This document shows positions 1-9,129 of a stretch of DNA of 64,000 nt, one piece after another. A model generated the notes under the pieces. The model saw only the letters and a program-made list of their open reading frames with translations, ran no database searches and was not told the origin of the DNA. Position numbers and translations under genes: made by a program. Location of the stretch: positions 1,798,001 through 1,862,000 of the forward strand of contig NZ_CP091913.1 of the NCBI RefSeq assembly GCF_022063185.1, read 5' to 3'. The first letter of the stretch is position 1, and every line of letters starts with the position of its first letter. This stretch comes from Nostoc sp. UHCC 0870 (GTDB taxonomy: Bacteria > Cyanobacteriota > Cyanobacteriia > Cyanobacteriales > Nostocaceae).

Positions 1-2
1 TC

Positions 3-353
3 ACCAATGATCCATTTATTTTAAGATGGGGTGCAAGAGATTTATATGTTGATTTAGGGGCAGAAAAGCTAATAGCAGCAGAAAAAAGCGGAGAAAAAAT
101 TGCAGTAGAAATTAAAAGCTTTATTGGTGCGTCTCCGGTAGCTGACCTAGAAAACGCTTTGGGGCAGTATATTTTATACTACGATATTCTTAGTCGTTTA
201 GAGCCAGAGCGTTGTTTGTATCTTGCTATTCGCCAAGAAACATACTCAGAGTTGTTCCAAGAACCAATAGGTAAAATATTGATCGAGAATCAACGGCTTT
301 GTTTACTCATATTTGATTCCGAACTGGAGGTAATTACTAAATGGATACCTTAG
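3..353 (+). CDS. xisH: XisH family protein, C-terminal part (5' end outside window)
   Basis: The reading frame is open from the window edge and ends at 353; the N-terminus is missing. The visible part has a PD-(D/E)XK-like nuclease signature: an Asp in VDLGAEK, then VEIKSF (E-x-K), followed by the LENALGQY and YLAI stretches characteristic of XisH. In Anabaena PCC 7120, XisH and XisI are needed with the recombinase XisF to excise the fdxN element during heterocyst development. Most XisHI pairs in other cyanobacteria lie away from any such element and their role is unknown. The gene overlaps xisI by 13 bp, so the two are probably co-translated. Family call is from memory of the sequence; no xisF is visible in this window. 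Confidence 0.85.
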   Translation, partial: TNDPFILRWGARDLYVDLGAEKLIAAEKSGEKIAVEIKSFIGASPVADLENALGQYILYYDILSRLEPERCLYLAIRQETYSELFQEPIGKILIENQRLCLLIFDSELEVITKWIP

Positions 354-676
354 AAAAATATCGCCGAATTATCCGAACAATATTAACCGAATACTCTCAA
401 CTTCCCTACGCTTACGGAGAATTAGAAAGACAGCTAATTATTGATGAAAGTGCCAACCATTATTTACTACTCACACTTGGTTGGGAAAATAAACAACGTG
501 TACATGGCTGTCTTGTTCACATTGATATTATCAATGATAAAGTTTGGATTCAAAGAGACGGCACTGAAAGCGGAATTGCGAATGAACTTGTCAGTGCCGG
601 TATTCCTAAAGATAAAATTGTTCTAGCTTTCCAACCAGTTAATGTGAGACAGTATACCGAATTTGCAATTGCTTAG
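341..676 (+). CDS. xisI: XisI family protein
   Basis: A 111-residue protein of typical XisI length. It starts [12 protein letters not shown] and has the family hallmarks: a [11 protein letters not shown] stretch, a hydrophobic LLTLGWEN core, and the [18 protein letters not shown] segment. It is encoded directly after xisH with a 13-bp overlap, and the pair acts together in fdxN-element excision in Anabaena PCC 7120. Away from that element the function is unproven. Its stop codon overlaps the stop of convergent proA by a few bases (TTAG), leaving no room for a separate terminator. Confidence 0.88.
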   Translation: MDTLEKYRRIIRTILTEYSQLPYAYGELERQLIIDESANHYLLLTLGWENKQRVHGCLVHIDIINDKVWIQRDGTESGIANELVSAGIPKDKIVLAFQPVNVRQYTEFAIA

Positions 677-1986
677 ATTCCCTCTAAATCCCGATGAGTA
701 AAAGCTTTAGCATTTGCCCCCGTGTAGGTAGCAACAATATGTCCATCACCGGTCACTTGATATTTATATGTGATTAATCCTTCTAAACCGACAGGGCCAC
801 GGGGAGGCATTTGTTGGGTACTAATCCCGACTTCTGCGCCAAAACCGTAGCGGAAACCATCCGCAAAGCGGGTAGAACAGTTGTGAAAAACTCCGGCGGA
901 ATTGACTAAGCCAAAAAATGTTTCTACTGTTGCTAAATCTTCTGTGATAATGGCATCTGTATGACGAGAACCATATTCGTTAATGTGAGCGATCGCAGTT
1001 TCTAATGAGTCTACAATTTTTACTGCCAAAATCAAATCACTATACTCTGTTTCCCAATCTGCATCAATGGCAGGCGCAATATTAGGTAATATTTTTAAAG
1101 TACCTTCATCACCTCGTAATTCTACATCAACTGCTTGTAAAGCTGCGGCGACTTGGGGCAGAAATTCCGGTGCGATCGCTTGATGTACTAACATAGTTTC
1201 AATGGCATTACAAGCAGCAGCATATTGGATTTTGGCATCAACAGCAATCTGCACAGCTTTATCAATATCAGCCGCTTTATCTACATACAGATGACAGATT
1301 CCATCAGCGTGACCAAGTACAGGAATGCGCGTATTTTCTTGCACAAACCTGACAAAAGAATTAGAACCTCTAGGAATAATTAAATCTACATATTTATCTA
1401 ACTTTAAAAGTTCTAAAGTTTCTTCTCTAGTTGTGAGTAATTGCACCACATCAGGACTAACATCTGTTTGTGATAAACCTTGTTTAATCGCCTTGACTAT
1501 CGCCTCACAAGAACGTACAGCTTCTTTACCACATTTGAGAATGACACCATTACCCGACTTAATCGCCAAAGAGACAATTTGAATCGCCGCTTCTGGACGT
1601 GCTTCAAAAATAATCCCCAACACACCCAAGGGACAAGTTACCCGTTTGAGAACCAAGCCAGTATCGAGTTCTCGGTTAATCTGCACCTGTCCCACAGGAT
1701 CAGCTAGCTTACCAACATCCCGCACCCCAGCGATCGCATCTCTTAACTTATGTTCATCCAACTGCAACCTTTTATAAAGCGGTTTAGCGATACCCGCAGC
1801 CGTCGCCGCTTCACAATCAGCAATATTTGCAGACACAATCTCATCTTTTGCCGATTCTAACGCTTGGGCAATGGAGGCGATCGCTTGATTTTTCGCCTCA
1901 GTTGAGAGAATAGCCAGATGACTCGCAGCTTGGCGGGTTTGTTGGGCGATCGTATTCAGGGAAGAAGCAACTTGCAGAGTAGTCAT
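673..1986 (-). CDS. proA: Gamma-glutamyl phosphate reductase (glutamate-5-semialdehyde dehydrogenase)
   Basis: This is the second enzyme of proline synthesis. It reduces gamma-glutamyl phosphate to glutamate-5-semialdehyde with NADPH in the cytosol. The 437-residue length is normal for ProA. Visible motifs are [16 protein letters not shown] (substrate/NADP region, about residues 117-133), [30 protein letters not shown], the catalytic-cysteine segment [10 protein letters not shown] (about residue 260) and the C-terminal [22 protein letters not shown]. It starts at an ATG encoding [11 protein letters not shown]. It lies just past the downstream end of the polysaccharide cluster but has no evident functional link to it; a gap of about 170 bp with a heptamer array separates them. 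Confidence 0.97.
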   Translation of the reverse strand: MTTLQVASSLNTIAQQTRQAASHLAILSTEAKNQAIASIAQALESAKDEIVSANIADCEAATAAGIAKPLYKRLQLDEHKLRDAIAGVRDVGKLADPVGQVQINRELDTGLVLKRVTCPLGVLGIIFEARPEAAIQIVSLAIKSGNGVILKCGKEAVRSCEAIVKAIKQGLSQTDVSPDVVQLLTTREETLELLKLDKYVDLIIPRGSNSFVRFVQENTRIPVLGHADGICHLYVDKAADIDKAVQIAVDAKIQYAAACNAIETMLVHQAIAPEFLPQVAAALQAVDVELRGDEGTLKILPNIAPAIDADWETEYSDLILAVKIVDSLETAIAHINEYGSRHTDAIITEDLATVETFFGLVNSAGVFHNCSTRFADGFRYGFGAEVGISTQQMPPRGPVGLEGLITYKYQVTGDGHIVATYTGANAKAFTHRDLEGI

Positions 1987-2138
1987 GATTAATCAGAACT
2001 GTTATTGATGGCGAAAAACTTTAGCCTTTCCCCATCCTATAGCGTTTTTTCATCACATGACCTTTTTTGAATTCAAAATGCAAAATTCAAAATGAAGAGA
2101 AGAATGGAAATAATTAAAAAAGGGTGAACGAGCTTCAA

Positions 2139-2178
2139 ATTACGAATTACGAATTACGAATTACGAATTACGAATTAC
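2139..2178. repeat. Heptamer tandem array (ATTACGA)5 and partial unit
   Basis: Five perfect ATTACGA units plus a partial sixth. This fits the short tandemly repeated repetitive (STRR) class of heterocystous cyanobacteria. The array covers the stop codon (2161-2163) and last codons of the polymerase gene, so it forms part of that protein's C-terminus. An array of the reverse-complement unit sits on the other side of the same gene (3611-3638). Confidence 0.9.
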
Positions 2179-3594
2179 TTTTTGTTGTACATGATATTTA
2201 TGTCCCGCCATCGCCAAAGCTATAAAACCCCAAAGCACCATACCAGGCATTCCCAACATCCCACTATTGCCTAATAAGGTTGATAACATACCCAGGCTAA
2301 TAGCTCTAGATGCAGCCATGAAAGTATCAAAACGGTATTCAGAATATTGAAACGATTTTGCAAACGCCATAAATATTCCGACTAAATAAAATACACCTCC
2401 AAACCAACCTAATGTAAAGAACATATCTAGAATGCCACTGTCAATTACAATCGGTTCTAAGATCCCTTTTTTATTAACAATAAAAGTATTACCTACACCA
2501 TTACCTAAACCATTAGTTAAAGCACTATTAAGACCGTCTTCATATATTTTTTGTCTTACCTTAGCACTATCATCTTTATCCAACTGAGAAAACGTTTCAA
2601 ACCGATCAGAGATGGTTTCAGAGAATTGTTCTATTTGCGTTAGTGGAATTACACAAAGTGCCATGAGCAAAATAGTTATAAAAAGGCGCATTTGCAGGTG
2701 TGCCTTTAATGAAGTGATAAAAGTAATAAATGCTATAAACCATCCGCCCCATAATGTACGGACTGTTGTGAGCAAGAAAGCCAAGTAAGCGATCGCAGAA
2801 GCAGGAATACGGATAAATGTTTTATTACTAAATAATAATAGTGACCCGGCCATCATCATAGCTGCATAGGGTGCAGGGGAAGCCATTGTACTCCAGATGC
2901 GTAGTTTCAACGGTTCAGGATCACCCATGCTAGTCAATTTTGTATTTACTAGCCAGAATACATCCCATTCAGGAGCAACTAAAAACTGGTAAATTCCATA
3001 GATTCCTGTTACTAACACACCCCAAAGGAAAGTACGCTCAATGGTACGACGGTACAGGGGATAATCTCGCCAGTGGATAAATAGGTAGAAACCAAATGTA
3101 ATAGGCGTTAACCAGTCTAGAAGTCCCCGTGCCGCAGTGAAGGGTGTTGTTTTAATTATGCCTACGAGAAAGCCATAAAACACACCTAGAAAGGCTAAAA
3201 CAAATGGTAAACTACCTTGGCGCAATGACTTCGGTAGTTCTTTTAAAAAAGTATGTAATGTTAATAATGTCACCAAGTATTGCGACACCAGCATAAAACG
3301 CGTAGGGTCCCAACCACTCTTATAATCAACTAAACGAGTCACAAACGGCGTTACAAACCAAATCCACCAGGTAAAACCCGTGTAGAGTAAGGGGTATCGC
3401 ACATATAGAAAAATACCAATAGCGAAGGAAATAATCACATAAGCTGTCCGCAGAATGCCAGCCGCACCGCCGAAAATGCACACTGCGGAAAACAGCACGA
3501 GGAATAGTATAGCCGCCCAAGCTAACGGCGGTTGCTTTCCGAAACTCAAGTTTTGTTTCGGTGGACTATTGGGAAGCGTATGTATCTGAACCAC
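2161..3594 (-). CDS. O-antigen polymerase/ligase-like membrane protein of the polysaccharide cluster
   Basis: A 477-residue very hydrophobic protein with roughly ten or more predicted membrane segments (about residues 26-65, 70-90, 100-160, 185-205, 245-300, 305-325, 385-470). It has a large loop after about residue 205 and the TVRTLWGGW segment typical of the Wzy/WaaL superfamily. Such proteins join oligosaccharide repeat units into chains or ligate them to an acceptor at the outer face of the inner membrane. It is the last gene of the minus-strand HEP-like cluster, 90 bp after a GT2 gene. The start is GTG (MVQIHTLPN). Both ends abut heptamer arrays, and the final RNS residues are encoded by the array. 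Whether it is a polymerase or a ligase cannot be told from sequence alone. Confidence 0.78.
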   Translation of the reverse strand: MVQIHTLPNSPPKQNLSFGKQPPLAWAAILFLVLFSAVCIFGGAAGILRTAYVIISFAIGIFLYVRYPLLYTGFTWWIWFVTPFVTRLVDYKSGWDPTRFMLVSQYLVTLLTLHTFLKELPKSLRQGSLPFVLAFLGVFYGFLVGIIKTTPFTAARGLLDWLTPITFGFYLFIHWRDYPLYRRTIERTFLWGVLVTGIYGIYQFLVAPEWDVFWLVNTKLTSMGDPEPLKLRIWSTMASPAPYAAMMMAGSLLLFSNKTFIRIPASAIAYLAFLLTTVRTLWGGWFIAFITFITSLKAHLQMRLFITILLMALCVIPLTQIEQFSETISDRFETFSQLDKDDSAKVRQKIYEDGLNSALTNGLGNGVGNTFIVNKKGILEPIVIDSGILDMFFTLGWFGGVFYLVGIFMAFAKSFQYSEYRFDTFMAASRAISLGMLSTLLGNSGMLGMPGMVLWGFIALAMAGHKYHVQQKVIRNS

Positions 3595-3610
3595 TGAAAA
3601 CCTCCAAATA

Positions 3611-3638
3611 ATTCGTAATTCGTAATTCGTAATTCGTA
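3611..3638. repeat. Heptamer tandem array (ATTCGTA)4
   Basis: Four perfect ATTCGTA units, which are the reverse complement of a register of the 2139-2178 array. The two arrays bracket the polymerase gene in opposite orientation. This one lies in the short gap between the GT2 stop and the polymerase GTG start, about 17 bp upstream of that start. Confidence 0.85.
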
Positions 3639-3684
3639 ATTGAATATTAGTTACTGTCTCCCTTGCCCTCTACCGTCTGTCTTC

Positions 3685-4605
3685 TCACCCTTGCCAGGTC
3701 TGCCAACCTTGCCAACGACCGCGCCAAGAAGCTAGTAATTTTTGTCCTGCTAACAGGCCTTCACTGGGAAGAAAGCGTAACCATTGAATAAAACCCATAG
3801 CATCCCTTGTGCCTACGAATGTTGCCCAGAACAAAAATACTAATTTTTGAGAGGGTGATAAGTGTTCTAGTAATGCTAAAGTTTCGTTGTGTACGGCATT
3901 AACTACAGCAATGGGATTGAATTGATGGCGTTGATCCTCATCAAATCGTTGCGCTGGAAAATGATTGACTCCCACCTGGGGATCGTAGATGAGTTTCCAA
4001 CCAGCCCGCTTGAGGGAGAGACAAAAAGCTACCTCGAAGTGAACCTGTGCGCCTGTACCCAGCATCCGCCGATCAAAATGCAGTTTTTGAATAGCGGCAC
4101 GGCGAAAGCTCATGTTGACTCCCTTAAGAACATCCACCTCACGGGGCGCACCTACACCTATATGATGATTACCAATGATGCGCCCAAACCAATGCACTTG
4201 ACCAACGACTGGACAGACTCCATCTTCTAAGCGTTTGCCATGATATACCCAATCGCGTCCACCCACTCCAGCGATGCGATCGTCTGCGAGAAAATGGGAT
4301 TCAATATGTGCTAGCCAGTTAGTGTGGGGAGCAGCATCATCATCAGTAAAGGCAATAATGTCTCCTTGGGCAACATCCAAACCAGCATTCATCGCTGCTA
4401 CTACGCCGGGAATGCTGACTGTGGTAGCGCGTAATGGCAAAAGCTCAGGATCGAAGGTAGTGAGAAACTGCCAAGTTTCATAGTCAGAATCACGGACTAC
4501 TATTACTACCTCGTCAACTGGTCGTGCTTGCTTTTGTAGGGCGGCAAAACAACGTGCTAGGTCTTGAGTACGGCGGTAAGTGGGAACGATTACTGTGATT
4601 TTCAT
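3685..4605 (-). CDS. Glycosyltransferase family 2
   Basis: A 306-residue GT-A fold glycosyltransferase. It starts MKITVIVPTYRRTQDL, has the metal-binding FTDDDAAP motif near residue 92, then GVNMSFRR and an acceptor-side HFEVAF segment. It would transfer a sugar from a nucleotide donor onto the growing lipid-linked glycan at the cytoplasmic membrane face. I chose the ATG at 4605, not the upstream in-frame ATG at 4659, because the GT2 fold begins there and it overlaps the preceding gene's stop by one base (TGATG), a classic translational-coupling junction. Donor and acceptor sugars are unknown. Membership in the HEP-like cluster suggests heterocyst polysaccharide assembly. Confidence 0.9.
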   Translation of the reverse strand: MKITVIVPTYRRTQDLARCFAALQKQARPVDEVVIVVRDSDYETWQFLTTFDPELLPLRATTVSIPGVVAAMNAGLDVAQGDIIAFTDDDAAPHTNWLAHIESHFLADDRIAGVGGRDWVYHGKRLEDGVCPVVGQVHWFGRIIGNHHIGVGAPREVDVLKGVNMSFRRAAIQKLHFDRRMLGTGAQVHFEVAFCLSLKRAGWKLIYDPQVGVNHFPAQRFDEDQRHQFNPIAVVNAVHNETLALLEHLSPSQKLVFLFWATFVGTRDAMGFIQWLRFLPSEGLLAGQKLLASWRGRWQGWQTWQG

Positions 4606-5732
4606 CACTTTTTTAACTCCTCGAATAAATCCACATAGCACTGAGCCATTCTTGTCCAACTATGTTGTGTGGCGATCGCTCTAGCCGATTGACCCATTGT
4701 TTGTCTTAAATTGCGATCACTCGTCAAAGAAAACATGGCTTTAGCTAAACCTTCCACATCATCTGAGTCTGCCAAAACTATCCCAGCTTCAGGTTTAACT
4801 AAATCGGCTGCACCTGTACTACTAGCGGTAATCACAGGTAAACCAGAAGCCATTGCTTCAATTACTACTAAGCCAAAAGGCTCATACCGAGAAGGAAAAA
4901 CTACAAAATCTACTGCTTTCATCAAGTCGGGAACATCACGGCGCAGTCCTAGAAAATGCACTCGCTCTTTTAATCCCAAAGATTCAGCTAACTGAAGATA
5001 TGGGCTACCTTCCGTAATTCCAGCTACAGCTAGATGTAAATCAGGAACTTGTACTAAGGCTTTGAGGACTGTATCTAAATTCTTACGAGAGAGTCGAATA
5101 TCCCCTGCAAACAGTGCTAGGGGGACTCCTTCAGGTAAATACCATTGCAGGCGATCGCTATTTCCTGGTGAAAATTCCTGCAAATCCACACCATTAACAA
5201 TCACCTGGATACTCTGCGGTGATACGCCAATAGCTTGCAAATCCTTTGCCACTTTATTAGAAACCGCCACCACAACCCGCGCCTGACGAAAAGCCTGTTT
5301 TTCCCAGTGTGCGTTTAAAGCTGTGTACAACCACTGGTAAAAGTTATATAAAACTCGGCGTGACTTCGGTGCAGCCTTCCCAGAGGAGAATTTTAACCAA
5401 GAACTATGGACAAAATGCGCTGCATTTACATCACCAGGAGCATGGGTAATTGCACCATTAATTTTGACTAAATCAATCTCAGCGCGATGTTTACGCAACC
5501 AATTTGTACTAAAAATAGCAAAAATGATATTGCGGAGTAATTCCGTTGGCCATCCTTTCACCGGAATAGCAACCCAATTAACTTGGTCACTCTGCTCTAG
5601 TTCTAAAGCTACCTGACTGGCTAATAAAGTAACGTGATGACCGCGACGAATTGCTTCTAAAGCTATCTCATAGTTGACCCGTCCCTGACCATCACCTTTA
5701 ATTACATTGTGCGTAACAATACATAGTTTCAC
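4605..5732 (-). CDS. Glycosyltransferase family 4 (group 1)
   Basis: A 375-residue GT-B enzyme. The N-terminal domain starts MKLCIVTHNVIKGDGQGRVNYE (glycine-rich acceptor loop). The C-terminal donor domain has FAGDIRLSRKNLD, VHFLGLRRDVPDLM, FPSRYEPFGLVVIEAMASGLPV (the E-x7-E retaining GT4 motif, about residues 283-291) and GIVLADSDD. It lies in the polysaccharide cluster, coupled by one base of overlap to the downstream GT2. A retaining sugar transfer in HEP backbone or side-chain assembly is inferred from context. The substrate cannot be read from sequence. Confidence 0.92.
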   Translation of the reverse strand: MKLCIVTHNVIKGDGQGRVNYEIALEAIRRGHHVTLLASQVALELEQSDQVNWVAIPVKGWPTELLRNIIFAIFSTNWLRKHRAEIDLVKINGAITHAPGDVNAAHFVHSSWLKFSSGKAAPKSRRVLYNFYQWLYTALNAHWEKQAFRQARVVVAVSNKVAKDLQAIGVSPQSIQVIVNGVDLQEFSPGNSDRLQWYLPEGVPLALFAGDIRLSRKNLDTVLKALVQVPDLHLAVAGITEGSPYLQLAESLGLKERVHFLGLRRDVPDLMKAVDFVVFPSRYEPFGLVVIEAMASGLPVITASSTGAADLVKPEAGIVLADSDDVEGLAKAMFSLTSDRNLRQTMGQSARAIATQHSWTRMAQCYVDLFEELKK

Positions 5733-5858
5733 AATTAAATATCCTGTTATAAAAGGATTGGGGACTGGGGAACTCGGGGCCCCCTCTGGGGATAAGGGGC
5801 AATGGGGATTGGGGTAAAATATCCTCTGCCCCCTGCTCCCTGCTCCCTTGCCCCATCT

Positions 5859-6746
5859 TCATCCCCACTTCAATTGAGACGACTGCCATAACCTTTGAAC
5901 ATGAGAACGACGGATAATTTCTGGCCAGGCTTGTAGTGAGCTACGTCTCCATAGATATACGGTCATATGCAGGAAATATACAAAACAAAAAACCGCTAAC
6001 TTTAACACATTAGGAAATAAATTTTTATAGCGTTTAATGCCAACGTAGAGCCTAGCGGCTTCTATAGAAATTTCGTAGTAAGTTAAAGTACCAATGTCTG
6101 ACACCATCAAAGAGCTTTTACCGTTGTCCCCAGTATTCAGCACTCGTAATTCTGGGCAGTGTAAAATCTTGTATTCCCGCTTCAAAGCTCGTAAACATAA
6201 TTCTGCATCTTCGTAGCCAAAAAAGATATTTTCATCCCACTGTTCTTGGTCAAAAAACTGACGGGGGAAAATAGTGGCATGAATTGCTACAGTTTCGGGA
6301 ATGTCACTAGCACAGAAATAGCCTCGAAAAGACAACTTGCCAGAAGCCATCACACATCCTTCAGGACTGTGACTAATGCCCGACAGAATGGTAAAATTTC
6401 TCTGTTCTGGAGATATTTCTGTGTATTGCGCGATCGCACGCGTAATAAAGTCTGGCTCTACACAAATATCATCATCAATAAAAGCTACAAAGTCAGTTTC
6501 AGAGCTAAGGATGGCATTTACAGCATTGTTACGGTTAGCACAAACACCAATTCGAGGGCCGGTCAGATAGGTGATGTGAGGATATTGTTGCACAATCTGA
6601 TAATTGCGCTCTTGTACTTCTAGATCAGGTGAATCATCTGATACAACTACTGAATGAGGCTTAGTATCAGAATCCCATAGCGATCGCAGGCAATTTTCCA
6701 AGTATTGAGGGCGATTTCTCGTTGTGATGCAAACAGATACTCGCAT
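5859..6746 (-). CDS. Glycosyltransferase family 2
   Basis: A 295-residue GT2. The N-terminus MRVSVCITTRNRPQYLENCL is the nucleotide-binding strand and helix. VVVSDDSPD and FIDDDICVEP supply the metal-binding aspartates (about residue 91), and FGYEDAELCLRALK is the ED motif near the acceptor site. A hydrophobic C-terminal segment (VLKLAVFCFVYFLHMTVYLW) may anchor it to the membrane. The 126-bp gap before the GT4 gene holds low-complexity GGGGACT/CCCTGCT-type sequence and no gene I believe. The role is presumed to be a sugar addition in the HEP-like pathway. Confidence 0.9.
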   Translation of the reverse strand: MRVSVCITTRNRPQYLENCLRSLWDSDTKPHSVVVSDDSPDLEVQERNYQIVQQYPHITYLTGPRIGVCANRNNAVNAILSSETDFVAFIDDDICVEPDFITRAIAQYTEISPEQRNFTILSGISHSPEGCVMASGKLSFRGYFCASDIPETVAIHATIFPRQFFDQEQWDENIFFGYEDAELCLRALKREYKILHCPELRVLNTGDNGKSSLMVSDIGTLTYYEISIEAARLYVGIKRYKNLFPNVLKLAVFCFVYFLHMTVYLWRRSSLQAWPEIIRRSHVQRLWQSSQLKWG

Positions 6747-6809
6747 TGTTTAGTGACCTTTGTGACTAAGTTAAATGAGAACTATTACGTAAGTCTTATA
6801 AGTGTTTCT

Positions 6810-7874
6810 CTAAGACGATTTCAGATAGCTGAAAGCTTTAGAAGTAGCTTTGGTTTTATGTTTTTGAGTACCAGTTAATCTTTTTAATAGCGATCGCGTC
6901 CCATCCCAGAGGATGATTCTAAACGCCGCTCTCATCACGGGAAAGGAAAAACTATACTTGAGTGCTGTTTGAATTTGCGCGATCGCTTCAGACATTTCAT
7001 CTTGAGCTAACAACGCTTTCGCTAAATCTAAAGATAAAAATGCACAATTGAGCTTGGCTTTTTTGTGAGTTTTGCCATTGATAGCGTTGGGTAGATAAGA
7101 TGTAAAAATCGTCTCTACAGTATCAAAAGTTTCTTGAATGAAGCGTTTACTTTTAGCATTAACTCGCGTAGCAGACAAAAAGTGTCTACGCCACATAGCT
7201 AAAGGTTGAACTTCAAACCACATCGGGTAGTTATGAAAAATTCTCACCCACATCTCCCAATCACCACTCAAGCCACAGCGTTTGTCAAATCCCCCCAAAT
7301 GTTCATACACTTCACGGCGGACTACTGCAACTGATGGGACTGAAATACAGCAAAGCTCGGCAATTCGCTCCACCCAGTGACTAGGTAGCACACCACTTTC
7401 TGGCAATTCTAAAGTAGAGAATCCTTGCCAATTGCTATGCTCATCAATATAGATACTGCGACAAAAAGCAGCACCAATTTGTGGATTTTCGCTAAAAACT
7501 CCTTCCAGCTTTTGATAAAATCCATCACATACACAATCATCACTATGGAGAAGATGAATTAAATGACCGCGTGCTAATTCAAAGCAGGTATGAGAGTTGT
7601 TAATCAGACCCACATTTTGTGGTTGTTGATAAAACTCAACACGACCCTTACCCAGTTCTGCAACAACTGCGGCTGGATCATCTTCTGTGGAGCAATTATC
7701 AATCACTGTAATTTGCATAACGTCGGGGCCTGGATCTTGAGCCAAAACGCTAGCTAAAGTTTCACGCAGATATTCTGCACAATTGTAAGTAGGAATCATC
7801 ACAGACCAAAGTGGGCGTGCAACTTCTTCTGCAAGTGGTGCGATCGTTGGACGATAAGGATTTGCTTGGCTCAT
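6810..7874 (-). CDS. Glycosyltransferase family 2
   Basis: A protein of about 354 residues from the ATG at 7874 (MSQANPYRPT); a GTG four codons upstream is the alternative start. GT2 motifs are VMIPTYNCAEYLRETLASVL, VIDNCSTEDDP and HLLHSDDCVCDGFY (metal site, about residues 110-120), followed by GLSGDWEMWVRIF. The C-terminal 80 residues are a helical extension with a KALLAQDEMSEAIAQIQTALKYS stretch resembling a degenerate TPR. Only 30 bp separates it from the next upstream GT2, so both are probably on one transcript. Confidence 0.9.
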   Translation of the reverse strand: MSQANPYRPTIAPLAEEVARPLWSVMIPTYNCAEYLRETLASVLAQDPGPDVMQITVIDNCSTEDDPAAVVAELGKGRVEFYQQPQNVGLINNSHTCFELARGHLIHLLHSDDCVCDGFYQKLEGVFSENPQIGAAFCRSIYIDEHSNWQGFSTLELPESGVLPSHWVERIAELCCISVPSVAVVRREVYEHLGGFDKRCGLSGDWEMWVRIFHNYPMWFEVQPLAMWRRHFLSATRVNAKSKRFIQETFDTVETIFTSYLPNAINGKTHKKAKLNCAFLSLDLAKALLAQDEMSEAIAQIQTALKYSFSFPVMRAAFRIILWDGTRSLLKRLTGTQKHKTKATSKAFSYLKSS

Positions 7875-7904
7875 AATCTTGATCACTAATAATCACATTT
7901 ACTA

Positions 7905-8873
7905 CTAAATTGTTGTGCTTTCCGTATGAACAGTTGGACGAGCCAAAAACTTTGCACTTTTAAATAAAAACCGAGCTAGGTAATATATTCGCTCTTGTGC
8001 AGTGTAAAAAGGCCATCCTAAAATCAACCGTGAGATTGCCCATACCTCGTTAATATCCCATTTGGATTGCTGATAATACTTTGTGCGCCGATACTGGAGG
8101 TTGCGAGATAAATCAACTCTTTCGGGATAACCAATACGTACTAAAAAGTCGTTAATATATTGGTTGGTCATCTCAATCCCTACCTGGGATTTAGCTTCTT
8201 GTTCATTAGTTACAGCACCTTTGGTGATGTGATTGTTTGCACCATGTATGCGATAACTCCCTAAATTTTCATGTAATGTTTTAATCTTGCCTAAGAAAGC
8301 TGTGCAGTAAATAATGCAACCATCTGCCCAAATCCGCCATTTAACAGGGTCGATAGGAAAAACTTTTTGTAATGCTTCACGGCGATAGGCTAGTCCAGAT
8401 GTAGGAGGAAAACACCAAGCATTTCCTGTACTTAATATGACTGAGGCTAAATCCTCACTCAGTTTTGCCCCTTGGGTAGAAGCATTGTTGATTGTATTGT
8501 CATCGCCATCAATGATATCCAAATGGTGCATCACACCAACTACATCTGATGTATTAAACACCTCAACAATACGTTGAATTTTATGAGGTTGCCAAACATC
8601 ATCGGCATCTAAAAAAGCAATAATCTCTCCACTAGCAGCCTCAAACCCAGCATTAAAAGCACCTCCTTGTCCTTGATTTGCTTGGAAGATAGCTTTGATT
8701 TTATCTGGAGCTTGTGCTTGAATTTGGGTGATGACATCACGACTATCGTCTGAAGAACCATCATCTACTATTACTAGCTCAATGTCTGAATAGGTTTGAG
8801 ATAGAACAGAGTTAATTGCTCTAGAGAGATAGCGAGCGTAGTTATAGTTAGAAATAATAACAGAGACTTTCAT
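7905..8873 (-). CDS. Glycosyltransferase family 2
   Basis: A 322-residue GT2 with a textbook N-terminus (MKVSVIISNYNYARYLSRAI), ELVIVDDGSSDDS, and AFLDADDVWQP as the DxD-like metal motif near residue 92. The WRIWADGCIIYCTAF segment occupies the position of the catalytic-base region. The product would be membrane-associated and extend the cluster's oligosaccharide. A 256-bp gap separates it from the GT8 gene upstream; that gap contains a 13-bp-arm inverted repeat and a short heptamer array. Confidence 0.92.
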   Translation of the reverse strand: MKVSVIISNYNYARYLSRAINSVLSQTYSDIELVIVDDGSSDDSRDVITQIQAQAPDKIKAIFQANQGQGGAFNAGFEAASGEIIAFLDADDVWQPHKIQRIVEVFNTSDVVGVMHHLDIIDGDDNTINNASTQGAKLSEDLASVILSTGNAWCFPPTSGLAYRREALQKVFPIDPVKWRIWADGCIIYCTAFLGKIKTLHENLGSYRIHGANNHITKGAVTNEQEAKSQVGIEMTNQYINDFLVRIGYPERVDLSRNLQYRRTKYYQQSKWDINEVWAISRLILGWPFYTAQERIYYLARFLFKSAKFLARPTVHTESTTI

Positions 8874-8940
8874 AATAATTTCTTACGAGAGATGTAATAG
8901 CTGAATAACTTCTGAAAAACAGTGCTGAGTAGTAAGTTTT

Positions 8941-9006
8941 GTCAGGTGGCAATGCTGAAAATTAGCTAAAGCCCTTACTTCTACTTCGTTGTTATTGCCA
9001 CCTGAC
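8941..9006. repeat. Inverted repeat with 13-bp perfect arms
   Basis: Arms 8941-8953 (GTCAGGTGGCAAT) and 8994-9006 (its reverse complement) flank a 40-nt spacer. No T-run follows on either strand, so it is not a normal intrinsic terminator. It sits between two glycosyltransferase genes of one presumed transcript and may be an mRNA processing or stability element, or a remnant mobile element. Confidence 0.7.
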
Positions 9007-9074
9007 GATTATTAAGAATGGTGCAAAATATCAGCCACCAACTAGCAAAAAATGAAAAAAACACTCTTTCCCTG

Positions 9075-9102
9075 TCACCTGTCACCTGTCACCTATCACC
9101 TG
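9075..9102. repeat. Heptamer array (TCACCTG)4, one unit degenerate
   Basis: Four TCACCTG-type units, the third being TCACCTA. The same unit makes the six-copy array at 28156-28197 upstream of the PatA-like gene, so this STRR unit is dispersed in the genome. It lies just beyond the stop of the GT8 gene. Confidence 0.85.
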
Positions 9103-9129
9103 TATTTCTTAACAGATGAACCAAACAAA

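Noticed and set aside
5698..5889. Open frame between GT4 and GT2 genes on the minus strand
   Set aside because: Its sequence is mainly low-complexity GGGGCAAGG/CCCTGCT-type repeat and ends of neighbours; no family features.
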